64,000 bases of DNA, taken from Cristatella mucedo (taxonomy: Eukaryota > Bryozoa > Phylactolaemata > Cristatellidae). The stretch lies in the NCBI GenBank assembly GCA_009760855.2, contig WPIO01000036.1, positions 2,902,001 to 2,966,000 on the forward strand. The letters are read 5' to 3'. Made by a program: the position numbers and the translations under genes. The notes beneath the pieces were generated by a model, which saw only the letters and a program-made list of their open reading frames with translations, was not told where the DNA came from and searched no databases. Every line of letters starts with the position of its first letter. The stretch's first letter is position 1. Positions 1-31,870 of this stretch are shown one piece after another.

Positions 1-340
1 TTAGCAATATAATGTAGCTGAAAGTAAGCAGATTTGACTGTGGAGCTGATTTAGCAGTCTAACGAGAGGTCACTTTGGAACATGACACCTAGATTTCGAG
101 CTGATTCAACAGGAGATATGCTGGCAGAGCCAATTTTGAGCGTCAGCCTTTCCAATTTCTGAATCACACTGGGTTTGCCCATAACTAGTAAGTTAGTTTT
201 ATCATCGTTTAGTTTTAGAAAATTTACTAAACTTACTACTATGCGGATGTCATCAAAACATGCAGCACGTGAGTTGAGAGAATTTGAGGTGCTCGAAGGC
301 TCGGAGGGATCAAAGCAAAGGTACAACTGAGTGTCATAAT
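1..340 (-). mobile_element. LINE-A (CR1/L2-type) fragment, reverse transcriptase part
   Basis: Read on the minus strand, bases 326-51 code for a piece of non-LTR reverse transcriptase that starts with the residues after the YADD box (YLCFDP) and continues through KLNDDKTNLLVMGKPSVIQ and the SARNLGV...DLSLD block. The same protein block occurs at 13382-13930 and inside 57802-59328, which defines the family called LINE-A here. The fragment runs off the left edge of the window and is not a functional gene. Confidence 0.85.
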
Positions 341-890
341 GAATGCGAATGAATGTGTCATAGTGATGCCAGTCAGAAGTGAGTTCCAGGCTTTGGGAGC
401 AAACGAAATAAAGTTACTGTCTGCAATAGATTTGAGGTTCGTACGAGGTCTAAAAACAAAATCCTAGCTGATTAGACAGCCTCTTTTTGTATAGCGACAG
501 AAGAGCCTTTACGGCTATCACCGCCGCTTGCAGTGGCGATAAAGAATCGCCCACCACAGGAATTGAACCCACGACCTCGGGACCGAGGTCGTGAAAGCAA
601 CCACCTTACCTAGTGTGCCATCACGGCTAGCTAAACGATTAGAATCAGAAAATTAAGAATTATCAATTTTTCAAAAATTCAAATTTTTTCAAATTCAAAT
701 TTCAAAATTCAATTCAAAAATTATCAAAGAATTATCAGAAAAGCGGGTGGCACGATGCCCGGCCTGGTAGCAGAGTAAATCCGATAGGAGGCTGGAGCCA
801 AAGAACGAAAGGACCTAAAAGTGAGTGACAAAATCTTGAATTCGATGTGCTTCTGGAATGGAATCCGCTGCAGGTCGGCTGAACCGAGAC
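341..890 (-). mobile_element. LINE-A 3' part, interrupted by a SINE
   Basis: Minus-strand matches to LINE-A occur at 735-890 (ADLQ...EFKILSLTFRS) and about 341-455 (the region around APKAWNSLP in better copies). A SINE-A copy (467-632) and an AT-rich stretch (640-735, runs of AAATTC and TTTCAAA) lie between. The block order shows this is a different copy from the fragment at 1-340. Confidence 0.7.
467..632 (-). mobile_element. SINE-A (tRNA-derived)
   Basis: On the minus strand the element starts with a tRNA-like head (GTGATGGCACACTAGGTAAGG as an A-box region, and the B-box-like GGTTCAATTCC). It continues with a body reading GGGCGATTCTTTATCGCCACTGC and ends with AGCCGTAAAGGCTCTTCTGTCGC. At least eight further copies occur in the window, so it is an interspersed repeat and not a tRNA gene. 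Confidence 0.8.
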
Positions 891-1956
891 CTAATAACAG
901 CAAGTAAACGTAAGAGGTGCATACAGGTGAGCACATGCATAGCCGAACACGGTCAATGGCCAAATGATGGGCACCGAATCTGCCTCTGCGGACATATAGC
1001 TGGGCGATTCAAACGTTCTCGGGTTCTCAGGGTGACTGCAGTGGTGGCGGCTAACAACAGTGGAGCGATAAGCAGCCCAAGAACGCCAGCCCGCGGCCAG
1101 CGACGCCGCTACAGGCCAGGCGTGTATGCGCAGATGGCGGCGCTTTTACGACTGCAAACATCGCTAGCCGCAGCCGTATCGTGAATTAGTAAACTTCATC
1201 TGGCCGAGTCCCAATGTCGACGGCTTGCGCCGAACCAGTCAAACGGTCAGCTCCGGTCCGCCAGGGTCGGCGGGTGGCGCAAAGCGCGGCGAGTGCCCGT
1301 ACCGCGCAGTCTTTTTTCCAGCTGCTCGGCAAATCTGCCGGCGGCGCCGCAGGGCGACACTATGGCCGCTAGATAGCTGCGTGCGGACGCGGCATGGCCA
1401 GCGCCGAGCGCAACGCGTGCTGAGAAGATGTATCCGCACTAATTTTGCCACACAATCAGCGCCAAAAACTACTCGCCAGCGAGTAGGCCGACCCCACAGC
1501 CGTCGAGCTATCGGTCTCACCTGCTAGACATGGTCGCCGTGCGGCTTTACGAGCGCATAGAGCCGTGGGCCGGCCGAAGCCGGTGCGCGTGGACCGCAGG
1601 GAATCCCTCGTTGCAGCCGCGTTACACACTCGACGACGATATTTCGTTGCGTCGAACGAGCAGGACGGATGAGCCGTCCAATATGCAGCGATGGCAGGTA
1701 CGGTCAACGACTCCGCGACAATGGATGCGGCACTTGCGCAATCATATGTGCACACGACCCAAACACATTTTATACTGACTGCCATTTTCGATTTCAGCCA
1801 CCCAAAATACTTCCAGTTTAGCTCTGATTGGACGCCTTGCTCTCTTTGCGCCAATGAGAAAGCGTTTCCGGCCGATCCGACCCATTGACCGGATGCGTTT
1901 CCCGTCGAGGTTGCCGAGGGCGGCGGCGGCTTCCGGCCTGCCCTGAGCGCGCGGAG
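891..1956. other. GC-rich upstream region of the P450 gene, no gene seen
   Basis: This kilobase is CpG-rich and contains several overlapping open frames on both strands, none with a recognisable domain. It lies directly upstream of the P450 start codon and is the likely promoter and 5' UTR, but I see no clear TATA box. Confidence 0.4.
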
Positions 1957-22474
<20,518 letters not shown>

Positions 22475-22953
22475 ACTCAGCGTCGCCGCGCTCTGGGTCA
22501 TGGGTTCGCCGCGCCAAGGAGAGCAGTAGCAGAGAAGCGAACTCCCAAGTCGGTCGATGGGAGCCAGCATTGAAGGTTCCTGCTAGGCTGGATCCAAATT
22601 TGTCCGGCTGCCCAGAGGCTCGCAAATTTCTTCCGATCTGTCCTCCAGCCGATGATCCTGTTGAGGACTCTAGAGGATGTCATGCTGCTGCTGGTCCATG
22701 TCACCCGTTTTCGAAGACCATTCCAGTGGCCTACGAGTTCTAGTGTTATCACTATGGGCAGCACGCTGACCGTCATGCAGCAGTGAACAGGCTGAATGCA
22801 CTGTATAATGGAGGAGGAAGCCGGATGCCATTCTTTTCCGGAAAATTCGTGCCGAGGCGTGCCGAGCGAGGCTTCACGGTTGACCTTGCCGTTATCAGGC
22901 AAGCAGATGGCTATGGTCGACAGAATTCGACGACGATTTGCTTGCCGTTGTAT

Positions 22954-22959
22954 AATAAA
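22954..22959 (+). promoter_or_regulatory. Candidate poly(A) signal of the P450 gene
   Basis: AATAAA lies about 480 bases after the stop codon in the same direction. No better signal lies between. Confidence 0.5.
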
Positions 22960-23389
22960 AGGTTAACTTTAATTTTATCTGCCAGCAGAGGCTGCTTCTC
23001 CTGTCATTTGAAGTGAATGGACGAGACCAACAATCGCTGCATCGCGACGAGCCTTCGAATCCCGACACGGAAGTTCCTTGCTCCAATGTGCACAATGCTC
23101 ACTCTGCTTATGCTTTTGCCAACATTTGCAGGTTAGTGTCCACGCTAGTGCGAGTGCTTGCACGCTTGTGAGAGGACACGCTACAATTTGAATGCAATGA
23201 CCCGGCTCCCTCCCACGTGGCTGATGTGCCACCGCCTGTGCCTTCACTATTTCATAAGAACGCTTCAAAATAAAAGCCTGTAAGTCGACGGCATTCCCCT
23301 CAGTCTTGCAATCGGAAATATGTCTGCTGCAGCTACAGTGCAACCCAGATCGTTTGTTACACTGAAGACATGAAGCTTTCTGCGTACCG
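22960..23389. other. Intergenic, nothing recognised
   Basis: There is no gene or repeat family I can identify between the P450 3' end and the LINE-B copy. Confidence 0.4.
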
Positions 23390-25075
23390 AACTATGTATG
23401 CTAGCCTTTGCACCTTGCTAAAGGTAATGTAATGTATCTCCGTCTGTAACTCCACAAAGCCATAACGACTATGTGGGCGTTACGAAGGAGAGTTTTATAT
23501 AGCGAACTCAAAGCCTAAGCGACTTTAGGTACGTATTCGGTAGCCAACAGACTTCATCTCACCAAACAAAGAGAAAGTGGGAAGCATAGCAGAGTCAGGA
23601 GACCAGTTGAGGTAGTGAGTAACATGGAAGTAGCAGCTCAGGACCGCTGGAAAGGATGAACTATAATCGGCAGCAGGAGAGTAGTTATCGTTGCGTAATA
23701 ATTGACGAAGCTGAGTTCCACAGTCTAGGACCTACAGAGCTAAAGCGTCTGTCGCCAACGGTTTTTAAGTGCCAGAATGAACAGCTAATTTATTGTCCAT
23801 ACAGGACCCGAGGGCACGAGGAGGCTGAAACTGGTGCAGCAGTTCAGCTAGGTATGGAGGAGCCAAGCCGTTGTGGGTCAGTGTAGGAACTTTGCTCTGT
23901 ATCCATTAATCAACCGGCAGCCATCCTAGTGCTTTTGGTAAAGGAGACACCTGATCAAACCTCTGGGACTTGAAAACTAGCCTTGCAACCATATTCATAG
24001 CCAGCTGCAGTGGCCTAGTTGCTTTCCTTGGTAGCCCAGCCAAAAGGGAATTACAATAATTAAGCCGAGACAGAACTATGGCGCTAGTTAAATTTTTTGC
24101 AAGACACTGTGGAAGACAGCTCCTAATCTTAGATAGGGGGTCGGAGATGATGGCTAGCTGTAGAAGCAGTCATCTGAAAGAAGCTTTTAAAATTGATGCA
24201 GCTGTCGAAAACGATGCCTAAATTTCGAACAAGTGGTTGCGGTCGCATAACAGCATCACCTGTTAGATGAGCAATGCCTTCTAATCCAGCCTCACGCTTA
24301 GGGTATCCTATGAGCAGCAGTTTGGTTTAATCGTCATTTAGTTTTAAGAAATTCTCCGACATCCAGGATCGAATGTCGGCAAAGCAAGCATTCAGTTTAC
24401 CAGTTGCTGCAGCAGATTCCAACGGTTTGAATGACAAATACAGCTGAGTATCGTCAGCATAAAGTGATATCCTATTCCATGGGCGTCAATCACTTTCCCC
24501 AGAGGTTAAGTATAAATGGAGAACAGCAAGGGACCGAGGACGGACCCTTGAGGGACTCCACGGGTGACCCATCTCGTGGGTGAGACCAGACCCCCACACG
24601 ACACGGATTGAACACGATCGGACGAGTACGATTTAAACCGCGTCAACGCCTCGTCGGCCAGACAGATCACTGTTTTCAACCGTCCAAGTAGGACATCGCA
24701 ATCAATGGCGTCGAAGGCAGCTGATAGATCTAGCAGAGCAAGGGCAATGACATATCCGTCATCATTGCCACATAGACTGTCATTGTTAATACGGAGGAGA
24801 GCAGTTTCAGTGGAGTGCTGCCTCTTGAACCCCGATTGATATGTTTCTGACATTTCTTTCTTGTAAAAATGTGCAACCAGCTGCTAAGCCACAATTTTTT
24901 CAAGACACTGACGAAAAAGGAAGCAGGGACGATAGGAAACTGGGCGGTAGTTTGCAAGGACCTCTGTATCAAATCCAGGCTTTTTAAGTATCGGTCTAAC
25001 AAGAGCCGAAGTGCTGTGCTGACGCTGGCCGAGCAAGACCTGTGCCACGGCTCTGCTCATGGCTCGCATAGCTGT
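23390..25075 (-). mobile_element. LINE-B copy, 3' part with reverse transcriptase fragment
   Basis: Read on the minus strand: an RT N-terminal part (VRPILKKPGFDTEVLANYRP, 25069-24884), then a frame change, then YQSGFKRQHSTETALLR, LALLDLSAAFDAID (motif A) and TRGVPQGSVLGPLLFSIYT (24853-24506). The 3' end follows down to 23390. Frameshifts and stops make it a pseudogene of a CR1/L2-type element distinct from LINE-A. Confidence 0.85.
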
Positions 25076-25269
25076 ATATTAAACATAGCGTATCTCCGTC
25101 TGCAGCTCCACAAAACCACAAGGACTATGCTGTTATTTTTCAAGAGATTTTCCAAATCATACTCAGCGCCGAAGCTGCTTTTGGTGTGCATGCCGTGGCC
25201 CATCTCACGACAACAAGAACATCTCAACTCGTCAACAATTAGCATCATTAACTATAAAAATCTCTTCTC

Positions 25270-25470
25270 ACGCGACCGAGTGAAAGTGCGATGTTGCTCT
25301 CCTGACTCAGCTAGGCTTCTCACTTTCTCTGCCTTGTTTCGTGAGACGGTCTTGGCTACCGAATGCGTACCGAAAGCCATTTAGGCTTTGAGTGCGCTGT
25401 AGAAACCTCTTCTGCGTAAAACCCTCATAGCCTGTATAGCTTTGTGGAGTTACATATGAAGATAAGCTAT
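25270..25470 (+). mobile_element. LINE-B 3' end fragment
   Basis: It matches the LINE-B 3' region (CTTTCTCTGCCTTGTTTCGTG, GCTACCGAATGCGTACCGAA, TAGCTTTGTGGAGTTACA). Confidence 0.7.
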
Positions 25471-25479
25471 ATTATATAG

Positions 25480-25770
25480 CTGATTCAGGAGGGCAGTCGA
25501 GAAAGTAAGTGACATGGAAGTAGCAGTTCGGGACGGCTGAAGAAGATGTGCCACAGTCGGCAGCAGGAGAAGAAATTTCGTTGTATTCGGATTGTGGGAG
25601 TGAGTTTCAAAGTCCAGGACCGCAGAGCAAATGCGTCTGTCGCCAAAAGTTTACAAGCAAGGGAACAGAACAGCTAAATTATATTGAGGGCATTTGGGCA
25701 CGAGGAGGTCTACACTGATGCAGTAACTCAGCTAAGTATTAAGTAGCCAAACTTTTGTGGGTAATATTAA
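25480..25770 (-). mobile_element. LINE-B fragment, opposite orientation
   Basis: It matches 23580-23860 (GTGACATGGAAGTAGCAG, GGCAGCAGGAGA, CTGTCGCCAAAAG). With the previous entry it forms a head-to-head pair. Confidence 0.65.
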
Positions 25771-26387
25771 GAATAACTAGTGCACTGAAGCTGATTTTTA
25801 TTAGCTCACGTAGCGCTAATCACCAGAAAGGCATATCGTTGCCTAGGAAGGACGAAGGACGATGATCTTGATGAGTTGAACCCACGACCAGCAGAGGTGG
25901 AAATCTCGCTAGAACAATCACTTTGATCACTCGTGTCAGGCGGGTGGATATCGGGCTTCCGTTGCACAGCAAAGAGCTCGGGGGCGTGTGGGTAGGTAGG
26001 AGCAGTGCAGTTTGGTGTGGGGTCAACTTGCAGTCGGCGCTACCGACAGACAAAGCAAGGAGAGGTGTGAGGTCAGAGGGCGGTTGGAGTTGCTCGCTCG
26101 TCCAGTCTGCTGGAGCAGCATCTTCCGCCGGGGACACCCGGCACTTCCGCCCGCCCTTCGCAGCCTGTAGCGTGACTTTCCTTTCTTTAAAGGATTGCAC
26201 GGAGGATTGCAGAGAGAGCTGTTTGCTAGAGCGATTTCTCACGCTGCCGCAGTGTCGTTACGATCGTCGCTGGATAGGAACCTTTTGTTCAGCTTTTCCG
26301 CCTTCGCTGCTCCTCTCATGAAGCGAAAGAGGCTGCGACCTGAGCTGCCTCCCTCCGGGAGGCGCAGGCAATGAGACGATACTCGGC
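25771..26387. other. Intergenic, open frames on both strands but no known domain
   Basis: Overlapping open frames of 130-140 codons (25923-26321 plus, 25820-26242 minus) mirror each other and show no motif, signal peptide or splice context. I do not call a gene. Confidence 0.4.
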
Positions 26388-26540
26388 CGATTAAAACCTC
26401 CGTTACGTAACGGCAGAAGAGGGTAGAAGCCAGCAACAACCACCCGTGCTTGCAGTAGGCAATAAGGATCGTCCCCGTTCCGGAAGGACTCAAACCCACG
26501 GTCTGGGTCATTAAGTGCGAGCACCTTGCCCTTCGTCTAT
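26388..26540 (-). mobile_element. SINE-A, degraded
   Basis: Minus strand: B-box-like GGGTTTGAGTCC, a body resembling CTTATTGCCTACTGCAAGC and a 3' TAACGGAGG-TTTTAATCGGC end. Confidence 0.6.
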
Positions 26541-26639
26541 GATCAGGGGAAGGGGGGGTGGCATAGTATATTGTTTTCTACCGACAACGTCCCTAGTGCT
26601 GCTTAGGCTTCACTGTGCTTGTAATTAGTCCGACTGTCC

Positions 26640-27030
26640 CTCAATATGCTGACGCAGCTTAATTGAGAGGCTTAAGGAGGTGCATTATCTTAAGGCGTCT
26701 TGACTTCGGTAGCTCACTGTTTGCTGGTCTACCGGCCTGTGCAATGAGGCGCTTACAGCTGATGCAAAGCTCTGCAGCTAGGTTTTTCTGTCTTGAGCGT
26801 CGCAGTTGCCACGGTTCGCCAGTTCTCGCCGACCTGCACTGGCTTCCAGTCAAGAAACTCATCGACTTTAAGGTTTCGTCTCTCACTTTCAGGTACCTTC
26901 ATTCCTTGGCTCCAGCCTACCTATCAGAACTATTACCCCACCATGCTAAGCATCGTGCCGCCTGCTTTTCGGAATTTGTTTACTTATACCTCAGTCCTCG
27001 TCCTGATGCTTGTGCTAAAGTGAATTGAAT
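26640..27030 (+). mobile_element. LINE-A fragment (RT C-terminus)
   Basis: It codes for RRLDFGSSLFAGLPACAMRR, VLADLHWLPVKKLIDFKV and LAPAYLSELLPHHAKHR, diverged LINE-A protein. Its mirror frame on the minus strand is a shadow. Confidence 0.85.
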
Positions 27031-27689
27031 GGTGGATGCTAGTTGTGCTAGCGGCGCTGCGGCTCTGCTATCTCATCGCGAGCCCTTCTTCTTCTTCTTC
27101 TTCTTCGGAATCCTCATCAGATGGAACCTTTAGATACGGTAGGACCCCAGCGTCTGCCTCCGCGTTCAAGGCCGGTCTCCAGTTCCCATTCCTCATTCCC
27201 ATTTTTCTGTTTCTCCCTTCCCATTCAGCCCTCGCCAGGCAGTAGCCGGCTTCCCGATGCCCGATAAAGTTTTCTCCATTGTAGATCAGCCTCTCCTTGG
27301 CGATATGCGATCGGTTCAACTGGGCTTAGCCGTCACAGCACACCTCCCCCCTTGCAAGTGGGCTAGCCAGCAAAGCAAAGCCAGCTCTGTCGATTCAGTC
27401 TTGCTTCATCGCTTTCGCCTCGCCCCTCCCCCCCCCCCCCCGCCCCGCCCCGGCGGTCGAGTGGCGTCTCGCCCTTACCTCGGCCTGCAACGGCGTGCGT
27501 ATACTGCATTACCCCTTCAAGCTTGATAGTCTTCAAACACAAATGTGAACGCTCTTAAGCAGTTTCTCGTGGAGTTCCGCGAGGGTCCTTCGTTCTAGGT
27601 CCTCTCCCTCTCTTCATTTATACCGAGCCTCCGCGAGAAGTGATTCGGGCCGGCAGTGGGATCGGCAATCGCTTCTATGCCGACAGTGC
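27031..27689. other. Intergenic, low-complexity patches only
   Basis: It contains a TTC run (about 27087-27108) and a C-rich run (27427-27450). No gene is recognised. Confidence 0.4.
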
Positions 27690-27880
27690 CGGCTGTGTTT
27701 GCGATTCGAACCGTTCGAATCTTCTCCAGCAACTGATAAACTGAATGCTTGCCTTGCGGACATTCGATCCTGGATGTCGGCCAGCTTTCTCAAACTAAAC
27801 GAAGATAAAACCGAACTCCTACTCATGCGACACCCCGAGCGTGCGACTGGACTAGGCGACTTAGCTCTTCTATTGGTGAT
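27690..27880 (+). mobile_element. LINE-B fragment (RT)
   Basis: It codes for ESSPATDKLNACLADIRSWM and SFLKLNEDKTELLLM, matching the LINE-B protein at 49110-49250. Confidence 0.8.
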
Positions 27881-28018
27881 GCTGTCGTGCGGCCGTCACC
27901 ATAAGCTCGGAATGTAGGCGTTCTAGCTGATATAGATGCCTAATTTTCTTGAAAGTTTCAATAAAATTGTAATACTGCCTACACAGCAATTCATGATGTC
28001 CAATCCCTGTATAAGATT

Positions 28019-28378
28019 AGGGACTGTCTACCACACCTGGAACTCCCTCCCGACCTGCGTCAGAACATCCCCTGACCTGACCACATTTAAAAGGAGCTTA
28101 AAAACACACCTATTTAGGACAGCATTTAGTGGGTCCCTGTGATTCGTCCTTGATGTGCTTATGCGTGCTGACACTGTGCATGCTGCCACTAACCACATTT
28201 GCATGCTGACCCTGTGCATATCACCCCTAACCATGTTATTCATTTTGTTTGTTTTTCAAGCATGATTTTACTTACCATTTAATTGCATTTCCCTTTGCAG
28301 CAAATGTAAAGCGCCTAGAAAGAGATTGAGTTCTCTGGGGGCGCTTTATCAAGTACATTATTATTATTATTATTATTG
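28019..28378 (+). mobile_element. LINE-A 3' end
   Basis: It runs from TGGAACTCCCTCCCGACCTG through the 3' UTR (CTGACCCTGTGCATATCACC) to the terminal hairpin AGAGATTGAGTTCTCTGGGG and (ATT)n. It is one of the cleanest 3' ends in the window. Confidence 0.9.
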
Positions 28379-28479
28379 TCCTGCTAAAAATGTAAATAGC
28401 CTCCCTGTTCTGTCTAGGCTGGAAAACTGCAATTTCATTATGTTTCGGCTACCAAAAAACCAGCTAGTTAATAAAAAAG

Positions 28480-29105
28480 GCGTGGATCTATTCAAAAGAT
28501 AACGCTTTTGTCTTGTTAAACAGAAACAGGATTATATCAATCGCAGCAACTAAAGCTTCCGGAGGAATGCGATGGTAGGTTAATTTTTCGGAGACGCTCG
28601 ATAGTCGGGTGCTGATGAAAAATATATGATTTCGGTTCCATACATTTTGCTGCATGTCTCCATTATTACGGAAAATATGGATCCTGGATGCTTGATGCGG
28701 TATACAGTAAAACGTGTCCAAGCTAAATCTGAAATTTTTCTGGAGTCGGTTAAAACAAGCAGAGCTGAACTCGAATTTCAAATTTCACCCCTTACGTTAA
28801 GTATCAATTGAGTTGTGGATCTTACAAGGCACAAACCTACATTGAAAATGAAACTATATAAAAGTCACAAGAATGCACCTCAACAAGCTTCATGCATTTA
28901 CCTCGATCTACCGAGGCTCGACAAGTTGGGATACAAGTCACATATGATACAGAGATCTGCGAATTTGTTATCTGTAGATATGTTGCTTCCGGTTTACATC
29001 CGGGTTAGACGTGATTTTTATAACAATTTTTTCTTTCATGCGGAAGTCGGCCGAACTTTTGATCCCAGTTCTAATATATTTGTCTTTCTAAAGGTATCCT
29101 AAATA
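28480..29105. repeat. Unclassified interspersed repeat (family C), copy 1
   Basis: Short blocks (CTTACAAGGCACAAA, TTATCTGTAGATATGTTG, CATCCGGGTTAGACGTG) recur in the same order at about 63560-63790. No coding capacity is clear, so its class is unknown. Confidence 0.5.
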
Positions 29106-29134
29106 AAAATTCCATTGTCGGACGGATTGTATGT

Positions 29135-29287
29135 CTGCAAGGCAAACATTCATTTAATCAGTCGCTGCAGCAGATTACTACCGTTTAAATGACAAATACA
29201 GCTGTCTGTCGTTAGCATGGAAGTGTAAGACGATCCCACGGGCTCGAATAACTTTTTCCAAAGGCTTGACACAAATGGATAACAGCT
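29135..29287 (-). mobile_element. LINE-B fragment
   Basis: It matches 24360-24520 (ATGTC-GCAAAGCAAGCATTCA, GACAAATACAGCTG), with a LINE-A tail (29288-29355, minus, (ATT)n-type) attached. Confidence 0.7.
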
Positions 29288-29355
29288 AATAATAATAATC
29301 ATAATAATAATGCATTTGATATAGCACGCACCCTCTTTCTAGGCACTTTACACTT
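29288..29355 (-). mobile_element. LINE-A 3' tail only
   Basis: (AAT)n followed on the plus strand by TGCATTTGATATAGCACGC and TCTAGGCACTTTACACTTAG, the inverted LINE-A terminus. Confidence 0.65.
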
Positions 29356-29706
29356 AGCTAAGTACCGAGGGAGCACCATTCAAGGCAAATAATTGAAAAA
29401 GAACTTTGCAAGAACGTCTGTCACTTTTATGCAGGCAGCTCTTATCCCTTTCCCAGTTGATTGGGATTGATTCCGTTGAGCTGATTTTCTTACCCTACGA
29501 CGAACTCGCAGCGACTAGACGTTGATGAGCCTTAGCGAATCGGTAAGGTACTCAACTTTCATGACGTAGTTGTGGCTAGGCGTCGCGCAGCAAGCATTCC
29601 TTCTTTGCACCCTACAAGCGCGAAACGGCCGTTCAGTCTCTTCTGGTGCTGTATGATAAGGCAGATGATCAGCTGACCTGTAATTTCACTGAAAAATAAA
29701 GGGTCG

Positions 29707-29850
29707 CTTATTAAACAGCTTCATTTATATAGCGGCGATAGAGCCTTAACGAGTGCCAATGCCACTTGGACTTGACAATAAAAGATGGCTCGAAGTAGTC
29801 CTAAAACCTACGACCTGGATCGTAAAATACTGGCGCCTTCATAAGTGGAT
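29707..29850 (-). mobile_element. SINE-A, degraded
   Basis: The plus-strand text ATAGCGGCGATAGAGCCTTA and CCTACGACCTGGATCGTAAA marks the inverted SINE-A tail and B-box region. Confidence 0.65.
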
Positions 29851-30000
29851 ATCGGTTGTCCAAACTTGTTAAACTCGGGCGGACCTCGGTAAGACCCCTC
29901 TAATGGTTCCATAATATAAGCAATGTGAACTACAAACGCTTCCAGCAGGTTTCCAAAAACTCCACGTTTCAATCGAAGCGCAGCCGAAGCAGTGACGTAG

Positions 30001-30010
30001 ATAGAGAGAA

Positions 30011-30045
<35 letters not shown>

Positions 30046-30087
30046 GAGTTAGAGATAGTGTGAGAGAAAGAGAGAGAGAGGGGGGAC

Positions 30088-30180
<93 letters not shown>

Positions 30181-30240
30181 GACAGATAGACAGACTGACT
30201 GACAGGCAGCTAGACAGACAGAGAGTCAGAGACTGAGCGA
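30001..30240. repeat. (GA)n and (GACA)n microsatellite
   Basis: A purine-rich array of GA with interspersed GACA and GATA units. Confidence 0.95.
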
Positions 30241-31152
30241 GCGAAAGGATGGTTGAAATAACGCAGAACGTTCAAGTTAAAGATGAGAGCATTCAGTCTA
30301 TATTGATGTCTGACAATGGCCGTACAAAACTAAAAACAGCCAAGCTATGAAGAAAAAGTGATCGCCTACGTGAAGCACGACCTTGACACTAGAGCGATGC
30401 AGCTAATATGCACTTCCGACCGCAGCCAAACGGTGAGCGTGACCCCGTTGCAATCAGTGACGTCCGCATAAAAAACAAGCATCCATGCATATTAAAACAC
30501 AGTTACACTCTAAGAGAATTCCAAGAATATTTTCTAAAATGACGATGTTGTAAGGCAGCGGTGCTCGCTGTCCGCTCGCTACAGTGACCCTGAAAGGTGT
30601 GACTTCCAGAGGTAGGTGAGGCTAATTTGGGGATGCTTATTTCTTTTTCCGGCGCTTGCGCAATCTCTAATCTGAAAAATAGAAGCTAGAGCTACTTCTT
30701 AAATAAAATGTTTTCGTCAGAAAAAATCTCTTAAATGTCGAAAAACCGAACAATTCTGCTTGCAAATCGTGACACTCTCAACGGGGCATTCTATATTTAT
30801 TTACCCAGCGGCTGTAGTGGCGTTAGTGTCTTATTTCTTCAGACACGAACCAAAGACAAATTGCATGCCGCCAACGAGTTAGCGTACGAACCCGCGGTAT
30901 AAGGACATCTGCAGCCAGCTTGCTGTAAGCGGCGGCTGCAGACGGCGGCAGCGGCGGGAAACTCATACGATGCCTCCCCTCGCTGGGAATGTTCAAGCAA
31001 CCAGAGTGAGTATTGATATTGGATGGTGACCGAGTGGTCCAACGAGCGAGAGCGGATGATGAGCGGGTCAGAGGTCAGAGGTTGCCTGACTTGAGGATTG
31101 GTTGAAGACAACCTGGTGCTGGGCTTGCCTGCTGAGCCCGTACCCTGCTCCC
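30241..31152. other. Intergenic, nothing recognised
   Basis: Unique-looking AT-rich sequence. No open frame has a known motif. Confidence 0.4.
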
Positions 31153-31235
31153 GGATAATAAAAATAGTAATAATAATAGCAATACATTTTTTTAACGCTC
31201 TCGGAGAACTTAATCTCTTTCTTAGTGTAAGACAG
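31153..31235 (-). mobile_element. LINE-A/SINE-B 3' tail
   Basis: An (AAT)-rich run followed by CTCTCGGAGAACTTAATCTC on the plus strand is the inverted terminal hairpin. Upstream sequence is not recognisable. Confidence 0.55.
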
Positions 31236-31561
31236 TTGCCGTGATGTAGCACGATGCGTTCGTGCATGCAGGCAAACTCGTCCAGCTGTTGCCTACGTCC
31301 AACAGTGTCAGTAGAAGAATGTTGACAAGCCGGGTTGCAAACAATAACCTCAGTATATCAGTGCTTCTTTCTTAGAGAAAGAACGGCTTTGAGGCAACAG
31401 AAATATCTATTTGTTTAGCCTGGCGATTGCTGTGGGATGTGCTAAGTAAAGGATCACTAATTAATATAAAGAGACCTCCAAAAAACACGCATTGCCATAG
31501 TCAACATACGTGTCCTTCTGGATACAAAGGCGGGATAAGTAAATCAATAGTTTTAACAAAT

Positions 31562-31870
31562 CTAACGGCCTCATTTGTATAGCGGCAGAAGAGCCTTCAG
31601 CGTTATAAATAAAAAAATAAATTAATTCATCTGTATAGCACCCAAAGACAACTTAATCTCTCTATCCCGGCGCTTCACATATGCCTCGTGGCTCGAGCCC
31701 ACCTTCTCAGCCAGACCTTGGTCGGGGCGAGCACCCTCACCGCTGGGCCAAACCAGCTCGGCACCACTGCTTGCAGGTGGCAATAAAGGAGCGCCCACTG
31801 CAGGATTTGAACCCTTGACCTCGGTCGTGAAGAGCGAGGACCTGACCGCCTACGAGTGCTGACCCCAAAT
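31562..31870 (-). mobile_element. SINE-A split by a SINE-B insertion
   Basis: The SINE-A tail (31562-31610, TATAGCGGCAGAAGAGCCTT) and its tRNA-like part (31763-31870, GGATTTGAACCCTTGACCTC) are separated by a same-orientation SINE-B (about 31620-31762). The SINE-B has GGCTCGAGCCCACC, CGGGGCGAGCACC and the ACAACTTAATCTC tail. Confidence 0.75.
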
